A stretch of 14,634 nt of DNA. Source: an uncultured Oscillibacter sp. GTDB lineage: Bacteria; Bacillota; Clostridia; Oscillospirales; Oscillospiraceae. Shown here in pieces: positions 1 to 7,361 of this stretch. The stretch is taken from positions 1-14,634 of the forward strand of contig CABUDN010000056.1 in the NCBI GenBank assembly GCA_902490355.1, given 5' to 3'. Positions within the stretch are counted from its first letter, which is position 1. Each line of letters starts with the position of its first letter. The position numbers were made by a program, and so were the translations under genes. Under the pieces are notes generated by a model, which saw only the letters and a program-made list of their open reading frames with translations, was not told the DNA's origin and made no database searches.

Positions 1-64
1 ATACCAAAAAATCATGCATATCCACACATTCAATCTATGGCTACGCACGGTTCCCGGCCCGGAT

Positions 65-958
65 TCAGTTCTGATTGAGGGCCTGAAGATACCGCCTGGC
101 CAGGGGGCGCAGAACGGTGTCGGCCTTCTTGATCCAGCCCACCCAGAGGGGCTTGCCGTCGGCCAAGGGACGGGTGGCGATGCCCCGGCGCTCCTCCAAA
201 GCCGGGTCCCACAGGGGCAAACCCACCGCGCAGGCCTGGGTGGACTCCAGCATGCGCACCAGCATCAAACTGTCATTGACCACGATCTGCCGGTCCGCCT
301 GAAGCAGCAGCACCCCCTCCTCAGAGACATAGGAGGCCCCGCCGCCGCTGTCGTAGACCACCATGGGATAGGGCGCCAGGTCCTTGGATTCCACCTGCTC
401 CAGGGCACAGAGCGGATGCTCCCGTCCCAGCAGAACACAGGGCTGGGTATGGGTAATGCCGTAGAATTCCAACTGCTCGTTATGCAACGTTTTGACGATG
501 GCGGGCTCCTTGTCGTCGGCGAAGTGAACAAAGCCGATCTCGCTGCGGCCTGCCGCCACGTCGGCGATGACGTCGGCCATGCGGCCCTCCAGAATCTGGG
601 CGTTGTAGTAAGGCTCCTCCAGATCCCGCAGGAAGCGGGCGAAGGCGGCGCCCGCCATGGAATAGTGCTGCATGCTGATGGAAAAGACTTTTCGCTCCGG
701 CCGCTTTTCCACATACTTGCCCTGAACCATGGACATCTGCTCGTACACCGTCCGAATGTCTCCCAGGAACTCCTCGCCCCGCTCCGTGACCGTCACGCCG
801 GAGCGGCCCCGCTGGAAAATCCGGAAGCCCACTTCCTTTTCCACGGACTGGATGGCGTGGGTCAGGCTGGGTTGGGCCACATAGAGCTGCTTGGCCGCCT
901 CGCTGATGGAGGCGCAGCGGGCCACCACCAACAGGTATTTGATCTCCTTGAGTGTCAT
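65..958 (-). CDS. LysR-family transcriptional regulator
   Basis: A 297-residue protein of normal LysR length, expected to be a cytoplasmic DNA-binding regulator. Residues 1-60 form the typical LysR winged helix-turn-helix (SISEAAKQLYVAQPSLTHAI, then VEKEVGFRIFQR), and the rest (about 90-297) matches the two-lobed effector-binding domain by length and position. The ATG overlaps the stop of the response-regulator gene (955-1656) by 4 bp (ATGA), so the two are probably translationally coupled and transcribed with the sensor kinase. The effector and target genes cannot be read from the sequence; LysR proteins often control a divergent neighbour, but none is visible here. No convincing terminator is seen in the 64 bases after the stop. 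The family call is firm and the role unknown. Confidence 0.93.
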   Translation of the reverse strand: MTLKEIKYLLVVARCASISEAAKQLYVAQPSLTHAIQSVEKEVGFRIFQRGRSGVTVTERGEEFLGDIRTVYEQMSMVQGKYVEKRPERKVFSISMQHYSMAGAAFARFLRDLEEPYYNAQILEGRMADVIADVAAGRSEIGFVHFADDKEPAIVKTLHNEQLEFYGITHTQPCVLLGREHPLCALEQVESKDLAPYPMVVYDSGGGASYVSEEGVLLLQADRQIVVNDSLMLVRMLESTQACAVGLPLWDPALEERRGIATRPLADGKPLWVGWIKKADTVLRPLARRYLQALNQN

Positions 959-1656
959 ACCGTCCCCTTTCCCCGCCGCCGGTACACCATCACCGGCTTG
1001 GGCCCGGTGGTGATGTCCACGGAACTGGCCACCTCATGGGCCTCGATGAGCTCGCTCAAGTAGCGGCGCACTGTCACCCGGGACAGCCCCGTCCGGTCCG
1101 CCAGGACCTCGGCGGAAAGGGCGTTTTCGCCCTGCGCGTCCAGACAGTCCAGCAGCGCCTGGTACTTCTCTTCCCGCAGGCCCTTGCGCTCCAGCCGGTC
1201 CCGGCGGGAAGCGGCCGCCGCCTCCCCCGGGGTGGAAAAGACCGCGTCAATGCCCTTTTGGTCCAATCCGCTCATGGCATTGAGAATACGATGACGCTGT
1301 TCAAAGCGCTCCAGAGCCTCGGCAAAACGGGCGGCCTCAAAGGGCTTGAGCAGATAGTCCACCACGCCGAAGGGCAGCACCTCCCGGATGTTCCCGGCGT
1401 CGCTGGCCGCCGTGACTACAATCACATCCACCTGGAAATTCTCCTTGCGCAGACGGTAGAGGAACTCCTTGCCGTTCATTTTGGGCATGAACAGATCCAG
1501 AACGATGAGATCCACCGGATTGAGCCAGATGTAGTTGAGGGCCTCCTGGCCGTTGGAGAAGATGGCCTTGACCTGGAACTCGGGATTTTTCTCCACATAC
1601 TCCTTGGTACCCCGGGCAATCTCCGGCTCGTCCTCCACTATGATTACTCGGTACAT
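955..1656 (-). CDS. Two-component response regulator, CitB/DcuR-like
   Basis: A 233-residue cytoplasmic response regulator. The N-terminal receiver domain (about 1-120) has the acidic pair in VEDE (8-10), the expected phosphoacceptor Asp54 in IVLDLFMP, the Thr/Ala region near residue 82 and the conserved Lys104 in YLLKPF. The C-terminal part (about 160-225) holds a helix-turn-helix (LSAEVLADRTGLSRVTVRRY, about 180-200), the layout of the CitB/DcuR family that pairs with CitA/DcuS kinases. Its start lies 13 bp inside the end of the sensor-kinase gene, and its stop overlaps the LysR start, so kinase, regulator and LysR form a tightly coupled unit. It is expected to be phosphorylated by the neighbouring kinase. 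In known relatives the targets are carboxylate transport and fermentation genes, but no such gene is in the window. Confidence 0.94.
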   Translation of the reverse strand: MYRVIIVEDEPEIARGTKEYVEKNPEFQVKAIFSNGQEALNYIWLNPVDLIVLDLFMPKMNGKEFLYRLRKENFQVDVIVVTAASDAGNIREVLPFGVVDYLLKPFEAARFAEALERFEQRHRILNAMSGLDQKGIDAVFSTPGEAAAASRRDRLERKGLREEKYQALLDCLDAQGENALSAEVLADRTGLSRVTVRRYLSELIEAHEVASSVDITTGPKPVMVYRRRGKGTV

Positions 1657-3275
1657 GCGTCCTCCGCCCCCTCTGTCCAGGCCCGGAACGAAACGGTGAT
1701 GGACGTGCCCTCGCCCCGTTCCGTATCCACTTCCACCGTGCCCCGGTATTTGTCCACCAATTCCTTGACCAAGAACAACCCCGTTCCTCTCTGCGCGCCC
1801 TTGGTGGAGAAGCTGCGCTCAAACAGGTGGGCCCGGACCTCCTCGGACATGCCCCGGCCGGTATCCGTTACGGTGAGAATGGTATAGCGCTCATCGATGA
1901 ACAATCCCAGGCTGATCTCCTTGACCGGTGTGTCGCTCTGGCGCAGCTCGTCAATGGCGTTTTGCAGGAGATTGCCCAGCACCGTCACATAGCAGTCGAA
2001 GGACACGCCCTCTGTGAGATTTTTGCAGTAACTGTCGGCCTGGAGCTCCAGCTTGATGCCGCAGCTGCCGGCCTCCACCATTTTGCCGATGATGATGGCG
2101 GCAATGCCGGTGGATTCAATCTCCTTGGTAACCTTGCTGATGTTGACGGAGGCCGCCCCCACGTTGTGCATGATGAAGTTCTTGGCTTCGTTGGGGTCCT
2201 GCTGCTCCAGATACCCCAAAATCACATGGAGCTTGTTGTTGAACTCATGGTTGAACGAGCGCAGCGTGTCCACCATGTGATTGGTCTCCGAAAGCTCCTG
2301 CCCCAGCCGCCGCACTTCTGTAACGTTCCGGGAAATGGAGGCCGCGCCGATCAGGCGCCCGTTTTCATACACCGGAATCCGGCTGGCCACATAGTCCTCG
2401 CCATGGATACGGACGCTGAGGTTATACTGGGCGGTGCCGGTTTCCAGCACCCGCACCAGCGCCGTCTCCGGGAAGATGGCCTTGAGCTCGCCTTCATAGT
2501 GGTGCAGCCGCGCGGACCAGCCCATCATCTTCAAAAAGGCCTTGTTCATCATGATGACCTCGCCCTTGAGGTTGATGGCCACAATGGCCTCATCCAGGGC
2601 GTCGAGGACCTCATTGCGCTCATCGGCCAGGCGGCGGTACTCCTCCACCCGGCGGCCCTGGAGCACCCGCAGCGTCCGGCGGCGGATGGAGACCGCCACA
2701 AAAATCCCCACAAACGCCGTCACAAAGGACACCACCATATACCCATAGAGCAGGTGCTGCACATCCTCCGTGGAGGACTGGTGAAACACCGATAAAATCA
2801 CATATCCCAGCAGGGAGCCGTTCTGCCCCCGCACCGGTGCATAGGCCATCTCCAAACCGTAGCCGGTCCGCTCCACGGTGACGATGTAGGGTCCCTCCCC
2901 TGCCAAAACCCGGTCTTCCCCGCCAAAGCGCAGGGTCCGGCCCACGAAGGCCGTGTTGGGATAGTACAAACAGACGTTGAGCGTATTGCACACGGCCACA
3001 AAGTCCAGATTGGGGATGGATTTGATGTAAATGTTGAGATAGTTGCTCAGATACTCGTCTCCCTCGCCGGTTTCCAGCGCTGATATCACATTTTTGGCCC
3101 GAGTCAGGGTGACGCACTCATCCAAAAGCTCTTCTTCCTGCTGACGGTTGTTCCGGCTGAGCGTCAGAGTCAGCATCACCACCAGGCAAAGAGCGGCCGT
3201 CACCACGATCCCGAAAATCTGGATAAGATAGAGTTGGTTTTCAATATCCAGTTTTGTTTTGAGACGTTTGAACAT
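1644..3275 (-). CDS. Membrane sensor histidine kinase, CitA/DcuS-like
   Basis: A 543-residue sensor kinase. Two membrane segments (about 17-40 and 177-197) enclose an extracytoplasmic domain of about 135 residues with the late PAS/Cache pattern (AYAPVRGQNGSLLGYVILSV). A cytoplasmic PAS domain follows (about 215-320), then the dimerisation helix with the likely phosphoacceptor His343 in FNHEFNNKLHVILGY, and an ATPase domain with the N box (GNLLQNAIDE, 434-443), G1 (DTGRGM, 471-476) and G2 (GTGLFLV, 497-503). This is the CitA/DcuS architecture. The ligand positions I would expect in the sensor domain (RYSHP-type and SLRA-type patterns) are not conserved, so the signal may differ from citrate or C4-dicarboxylates. 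The start has a good AAGGAGG site 27 bp after the dehydrogenase stop; its 3' end overlaps the response-regulator gene. Confidence 0.94.
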   Translation of the reverse strand: MFKRLKTKLDIENQLYLIQIFGIVVTAALCLVVMLTLTLSRNNRQQEEELLDECVTLTRAKNVISALETGEGDEYLSNYLNIYIKSIPNLDFVAVCNTLNVCLYYPNTAFVGRTLRFGGEDRVLAGEGPYIVTVERTGYGLEMAYAPVRGQNGSLLGYVILSVFHQSSTEDVQHLLYGYMVVSFVTAFVGIFVAVSIRRRTLRVLQGRRVEEYRRLADERNEVLDALDEAIVAINLKGEVIMMNKAFLKMMGWSARLHHYEGELKAIFPETALVRVLETGTAQYNLSVRIHGEDYVASRIPVYENGRLIGAASISRNVTEVRRLGQELSETNHMVDTLRSFNHEFNNKLHVILGYLEQQDPNEAKNFIMHNVGAASVNISKVTKEIESTGIAAIIIGKMVEAGSCGIKLELQADSYCKNLTEGVSFDCYVTVLGNLLQNAIDELRQSDTPVKEISLGLFIDERYTILTVTDTGRGMSEEVRAHLFERSFSTKGAQRGTGLFLVKELVDKYRGTVEVDTERGEGTSITVSFRAWTEGAEDACTE

Positions 3276-3302
3276 GGGGCGCTCCCTCCTTGATCGTTTG
3301 CT

Positions 3303-4343
3303 TCACGCCCAGGGGTCCACGGCCACTTTGATGACGCCGTCGCCCCGGCTTTCAAAGAGACGGTAGGCCGCCTCAATGTCCCGCAGGGGGAAGGTATGGG
3401 TAATAAGCGGCGTGGTATCCAGCTTGCCCCGGGCAATGAGCTCCAGAATCTCGCCGCAGCGGCAGCCGTCCACGCCGCCGGTCTTGAAGGTGAGATTCTT
3501 GCCGTACATCTCCGGCAGGGGCAGTGTCTGGGGTCCGTCGTAAAGGGCCACCACCGTCACCACCGCGTTGGGCCGGGCGCACTGCCAGGCCAGGCGGAAG
3601 GTCTCCTCACTGCCCGCCACCTCCAGCACGGCATCGGCGCCGCCGTGGGCGCTGTACGCCGCCGTCAGTTCCCGGACCTGCTCCGGTCCCACCGTCAGTA
3701 CGTGGGGCCAGTGGGCGCGGACCAGCGCCAGCCGGGACGGGTCCTTGTCACATACAATTATCCGCCGGGGCGACTGGAGCAGTACGCACTCCAGGGTGCA
3801 GATCCCGGTGGGACCCGCTCCCAGAATCAAGACGGTGTCCTCCGGGCCAACAGGCGTAATCTGGGATGCCCAGTAGCCGGTCGCCAGAATGTCCCCCACA
3901 AACAGCGCCTGGCGGTCCGTGACGGTGTCCGGAATGGGGTCCAGCCCCTGATCGGCATAGGGTACCCGGACATACTGGGCCTGTCCGCCGTCGATCCGGC
4001 AGCCCAGGGCCCAGCCGCCGTTGGGGTCTGTGCAGTTATTGACCCAGCCGTGCCGGCAGAAAAAGCAGGACCCGCAGAAAGTCTCCACATTCACCGTCAC
4101 CCGGTCTCCGGGCCGCACCCGCCGGACGGCATCGCCCACTTCTTCCACCACGCCTACCATCTCGTGGCCCACCGTAATCCCAGGCACTGCCCGGGGCACG
4201 GAGCCGTGGAGAATGTGCAGGTCGCTGGTGCAGATGCTGGCAAGGCTCACCCGCACCACGGCATCCCGGGCATCCTGCACCACCGGTCTGGGCTTTTCCA
4301 TCAAGGCAAACGTTCCCTGCTTTACGTATGTATAAGCCAGCAT
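3303..4343 (-). CDS. Zinc-dependent medium-chain alcohol dehydrogenase
   Basis: A 346-residue cytoplasmic oxidoreductase of the zinc MDR superfamily, predicted to interconvert an alcohol or polyol and the matching aldehyde or ketone with a nicotinamide cofactor. Likely catalytic zinc ligands are Cys38 (ICTSDLH), His60 and Glu61 (GHEM). The structural-zinc lobe has Cys90, Cys93, Cys96 and Cys104. The Rossmann motif GAGPTG is at 175-180 and an acidic residue follows the second strand (VCDKD, 198-201), which favours NAD over NADP. The start has an AAGGAG site and lies 45 bp after the helicase stop with no terminator between. The sensor kinase follows after 27 bp. The substrate is not predictable; sorbitol/threonine dehydrogenase-type activity is possible. 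The family assignment is firm. Confidence 0.93.
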   Translation of the reverse strand: MLAYTYVKQGTFALMEKPRPVVQDARDAVVRVSLASICTSDLHILHGSVPRAVPGITVGHEMVGVVEEVGDAVRRVRPGDRVTVNVETFCGSCFFCRHGWVNNCTDPNGGWALGCRIDGGQAQYVRVPYADQGLDPIPDTVTDRQALFVGDILATGYWASQITPVGPEDTVLILGAGPTGICTLECVLLQSPRRIIVCDKDPSRLALVRAHWPHVLTVGPEQVRELTAAYSAHGGADAVLEVAGSEETFRLAWQCARPNAVVTVVALYDGPQTLPLPEMYGKNLTFKTGGVDGCRCGEILELIARGKLDTTPLITHTFPLRDIEAAYRLFESRGDGVIKVAVDPWA

Positions 4344-4388
4344 AGTGTCCTCTCCTTTTCTTTCCTGACCGTTTGATTTTTCTCAATC

Positions 4389-6476
4389 TCATTCCATCTG
4401 CAGCTGTCCGGCCCGCAGAGCAGCCGTCAGGGACAGTTTCCGCCGTCCCCCATCCTGAAACGACACCACAATGACGTCGCCGTTTCTCTGAACCACCTGT
4501 CCCCTGCCAAAGCGCCGGTGACGCACCGGCACGCCGGGCTGATAGTCCTCCGCCTCCCGCTCAACGGACCGGGACACCGTGGCGGCCGGTTTGGGACACG
4601 GCCGCAGAATCCGCTTCACCAACTGGGGCAGCGTCACAGGCCCCAACAATTCCTGTGCAAACGCGGAGGGCAGCTCCGCCTTGCGGAAGCGCACCAGGCT
4701 CAGGCGGTCCTTGGCCCGGGTCATCCCCACGTAAAAAAGACGCCGTTCCTCTTCCCACGCAGTCTGCTCCTCCGGTGCGGCATCCTTCCCGGGCACCGTC
4801 CGGGGGAAAACGCCGTCGGCTACATCCATCAAGATCACATGCCGGTACTCCAGTCCCTTGCTGGAATGAATGGTGGAGAGAATCAGGGGACTCTCCGGCG
4901 CCTCCGCGCCTGCACGGACCACCTGCTCCAGAGTCTCCAGACGCTCCAGCAAAGCAAGGGGTGTGGCCTCCCGGGCGCCCAGTGCCTCCAGAATCTCAGT
5001 CCGGCCAGCGTCCATCTTCCGCTCTTCCAGATAGTCTCCATATCCCATAAAATGGACGATGCGATAGATCGCCCGGTCCCCGGATTCCTTGAGCAATCCC
5101 CGCATATGGGTGAGCAGGGCCCGGCACTGCCGGGCCGTCCACGGAGACACCGACTCCATCCCGGCGATGTAGGCAAGCAGGGGCTCCTCCGGCCCGGCCA
5201 GGCGCACCGCCTCCTCCGCCGCGGCCCGGCTGATCCCGGCGCCCAGCTTGTAATACACCCGCAAAAACCGCTCCCCGTCCCGGGGCTGCTGCGCCAGACG
5301 GATGATATCGGTCAGATCCCGAATGGTACGGTGGGTAAAGAAGGTCGCGTCCATCTGGCGGCATCGATACGGGATTCCTTCCCGGTCCAGCAGATCGATC
5401 AGCGGCAGGGCGCTGTCGTTATCCCGGTACAAGATGGCGGTTTCCTCCTGACAACGGGCTCCCATCCGTGCCAACAGCGCATACTGTTCCTGCCGGTTGT
5501 AGACGCTGATGGTCTCGATGTCCGGTCCCGCTCCCCGCACGGCAGTCATATGCTTGGGCCGGCGCTGCTGGTTTTTCTGAATGAACCGGTCCGCAGCCTC
5601 CACAATCTGACGGGTGGACCGGTAATTGCGCTCCAGATACAGCACACGTCCGCCGTAGGTCCTTTCAAAATCCAGCAGGGCTTGGGGATAGGCAGCCCGG
5701 AAGCCATAGATACTCTGATCCTCATCGCCCACCATGAAGAGGTTCCCGCCCTTCCCGGCCAGCAGCTCAATGACGGCGTGCTGAATTTTGGACGTATCCT
5801 GGGCCTCGTCCACACAGATATAACGATACTGCGCCCGCAGCCGATTGAGCAGCTCCGGATACTGCAGGAGAATCTGCCGGGCATAGACCATCTGATCATC
5901 GTAGTCCATCCATTTCTCCCGGCGCAGCGTGTCACAGTAGGCCCGATAGATGGGAGGGAAGTCCACTCCCTCGACCTCCACCTCCCGGATTTCCTCCTCC
6001 CGGAGCATCTGGTTTTTCACGTAGGCAATGGCGGTCTGAATGGCCTTCACCGTTCCCTCGTTGGCAAATTCCCCCGACTGACGCCTGGCAATCTCGGCAA
6101 CGAGGGCGCTCTGGCGGCCGGTGTCGGATAAGAGTTCGAATGCCCGGCGGCCCATGGTCCGCTCATACAAGCGGATAATCCGGCTGCACACGCCGTTGAT
6201 CGTATAAAATGCCAGCGGTTCCTCCCGGTTGAACACCGTCATAAACCGCTGACGCATATCCCGTGCAGCGCTGACGGTGTAGGTCATGGTGAGAATCTGC
6301 TCCGGAGGGATTCCCAATGCATAGCACAGGTATCCGATCCGGGTAACCAGTGCGGTGGTCTTTCCGCTGCCCGGCACCGCCAACAGCAGTACCGGCCCCT
6401 CCACAGCCTGAACAGCGGCAGACTGCTGCGGGTCCAGGGAGATATGAAATTGTTCCTGGAACTGCGAAAATGTCAT
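4389..6476 (-). CDS. UvrD/PcrA-like superfamily 1 DNA helicase
   Basis: A 695-residue ATP-dependent 3'-5' DNA helicase of the UvrD/Rep/PcrA type, slightly shorter than PcrA. Motifs in order: Q motif LDPQQSAAV (14-22), Walker A AVPGSGKTT (33-41), motif Ia TMTYTVSAARDM (63-74, without the usual TNKAA wording), Walker B VDEAQD (222-227), motif III GDEDQSIYGFR (250-260), motif IV NYRST (284-288), motif V STIHSSKGLEY (534-544) and motif VI EERRLFYVGMTRAK (576-589). The C-terminal 40 residues contain RHRRFGRGQVV, the PcrA-like Tudor module. Its own promoter (6537-6565) and a GGAGGAG site directly before the ATG mark the start. Such enzymes act in repair and replication-fork maintenance; whether it is the main PcrA/UvrD of this host or a paralogue cannot be told. 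It does not look like part of the tail cluster. Confidence 0.95.
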   Translation of the reverse strand: MTFSQFQEQFHISLDPQQSAAVQAVEGPVLLLAVPGSGKTTALVTRIGYLCYALGIPPEQILTMTYTVSAARDMRQRFMTVFNREEPLAFYTINGVCSRIIRLYERTMGRRAFELLSDTGRQSALVAEIARRQSGEFANEGTVKAIQTAIAYVKNQMLREEEIREVEVEGVDFPPIYRAYCDTLRREKWMDYDDQMVYARQILLQYPELLNRLRAQYRYICVDEAQDTSKIQHAVIELLAGKGGNLFMVGDEDQSIYGFRAAYPQALLDFERTYGGRVLYLERNYRSTRQIVEAADRFIQKNQQRRPKHMTAVRGAGPDIETISVYNRQEQYALLARMGARCQEETAILYRDNDSALPLIDLLDREGIPYRCRQMDATFFTHRTIRDLTDIIRLAQQPRDGERFLRVYYKLGAGISRAAAEEAVRLAGPEEPLLAYIAGMESVSPWTARQCRALLTHMRGLLKESGDRAIYRIVHFMGYGDYLEERKMDAGRTEILEALGAREATPLALLERLETLEQVVRAGAEAPESPLILSTIHSSKGLEYRHVILMDVADGVFPRTVPGKDAAPEEQTAWEEERRLFYVGMTRAKDRLSLVRFRKAELPSAFAQELLGPVTLPQLVKRILRPCPKPAATVSRSVEREAEDYQPGVPVRHRRFGRGQVVQRNGDVIVVSFQDGGRRKLSLTAALRAGQLQME

Positions 6477-6536
6477 AAACTCCTCCGGATGCGGACGCCG
6501 GACGTATCCCCGGCGCAGAACTTACATAGAGAGAGT

Positions 6537-6565
6537 ATTATAGCATAATCCGCCGCAAATTGCCA
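6537..6565 (-). promoter_or_regulatory. Sigma-A-type promoter with extended -10 for the helicase operon
   Basis: Read on the minus strand there is a perfect TATAAT (6537-6542) preceded by TGC, making an extended -10 element. A weak -35 (TGGCAA, 6560-6565) lies 17 bp upstream. It sits between the tail-cluster terminator and the helicase ATG, leaving a leader of about 55 bases that ends in GGAGGAG. It should drive the helicase and possibly the dehydrogenase and regulators after it. No clear operator repeat is seen. Confidence 0.75.
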
Positions 6566-6583
6566 CCGCTCCCCGGAAAAGGG

Positions 6584-6615
6584 AAAAAACCGCCGGAGCC
6601 AAACGGCTCCGGCGG
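6584..6615 (-). terminator. Strong intrinsic terminator after the tail/lysin operon
   Basis: A perfect 11-bp inverted repeat (CCGCCGGAGCC and its complement, at 6590-6600 and 6605-6615) with a 4-base loop is followed on the minus strand by TTTTTT (6584-6589). It starts 15 bp after the lysin stop. The plus strand lacks a T-run after the stem, so it acts for minus-strand transcription and separates the tail cluster from the helicase promoter. Confidence 0.93.
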
Positions 6616-6630
6616 CTGTGCGCTGCTTTT

Positions 6631-7326
6631 TCAGTCTTTTTCCACGGCGCGGTACAAAAACATCAGCGCCTGCTCCCGGGTGCACAGGCTTTGGTATTGC
6701 TTGCGTCCCTGGAGATCGCCCATGAGAATATTCTTCCGCTCCGCCCATTCCCGGGCGTCGCGTCCTTCCTGGGAGTCGTTGGCCGGTCCCAGGTCCGCCC
6801 GGCTTTCCAGCCAGGCGTTGGCCATGCGGTTGAAGGTTGCCTGATCCATTTCGTCCTCCTCTTCGTAATCGGGCCGGTAGGCCCCCAGTGCCAGGCTCCG
6901 GCTGCGGATACGCTTTTGAACCTGACCGCCGTTGGCGTCGCTCAAGGCGCCGGTGTTGCCCTCAATGGTTACCAGGGAAGTGCCGTCCAGGCACTCCACC
7001 AAACCAATGTGCTCCGGACTACTCTGGCCGGAAAACCGCAAAAATACCAGGTCTCCCGGTTGGTAGTCCGTAACGAACTGGCCATGGCTCTTGGCATAGG
7101 TCATCAGGGCGGAGCAGGAGGCGGTGCGTCCGCCTCCGTAGAAAAGCTCCGGCGCTCCGGCGGTCTGAAACAGCCACCATAAAAACACACAGCACCAGGG
7201 ATACGCTCCGCCGGAGACCTCTCTGCCGTAATAGGCAGTGTTATACTTCACATGGTTGCTGCCGGCCGGGGACTCCGCCGTCCCCAGCTCCTTCCGGGCC
7301 AGCGCCAGGATTGTCTCAGCTGTCAT
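6631..7326 (-). CDS. CHAP-domain peptidoglycan hydrolase (endolysin-like)
   Basis: A 231-residue wall hydrolase. Residues 1-155 form a CHAP (NlpC/P60-like) cysteine amidase/endopeptidase domain: Cys45 in YPWCCVF is the likely nucleophile, His107 in PEHIGLV the base, and Glu122/Asn124 in IEGN the third catalytic position. Residues 90-98 carry the typical PGDLVFLRF strand. An acidic linker (YEEEDEMDQ) leads to a C-terminal module of about 70 residues with WAERKNI and CTREQALMFLYRA, resembling an S-layer-homology-like wall-binding repeat. No signal peptide is visible. The ATG at 7326 has GGAGG 5 bases upstream; an in-frame ATG at 7365 overlaps the previous stop but has a poorer site. It is the last gene of the tail cluster and may lyse the host for release or act in wall penetration. 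No holin gene accompanies it. Confidence 0.88.
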   Translation of the reverse strand: MTAETILALARKELGTAESPAGSNHVKYNTAYYGREVSGGAYPWCCVFLWWLFQTAGAPELFYGGGRTASCSALMTYAKSHGQFVTDYQPGDLVFLRFSGQSSPEHIGLVECLDGTSLVTIEGNTGALSDANGGQVQKRIRSRSLALGAYRPDYEEEDEMDQATFNRMANAWLESRADLGPANDSQEGRDAREWAERKNILMGDLQGRKQYQSLCTREQALMFLYRAVEKD

Positions 7327-7361
7327 GGAATCCTCCTCTTCGGATCTTGTCTGCAGGCCGG

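Noticed and set aside
1..64. Possible terminator after the LysR gene (T-run on the minus strand near position 6)
   Set aside because: The sequence before the T-run forms only a weak, mismatched hairpin, so a terminator is not supported.
1827..2795. A 322-codon plus-strand open frame opposite the sensor kinase
   Set aside because: It is His/Gly/Leu-rich without domain features and fully overlaps a confident histidine kinase.
4518..6131. A 537-codon open frame on the plus strand opposite the helicase
   Set aside because: The opposite strand encodes all helicase motifs in order; the plus-strand protein has no recognisable domain and a shadow-like composition.
6477..6630. Attachment site or tRNA at the edge of the tail cluster
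   Set aside because: No tRNA-like cloverleaf or direct repeat is visible; the inverted repeat here is explained as a terminator.
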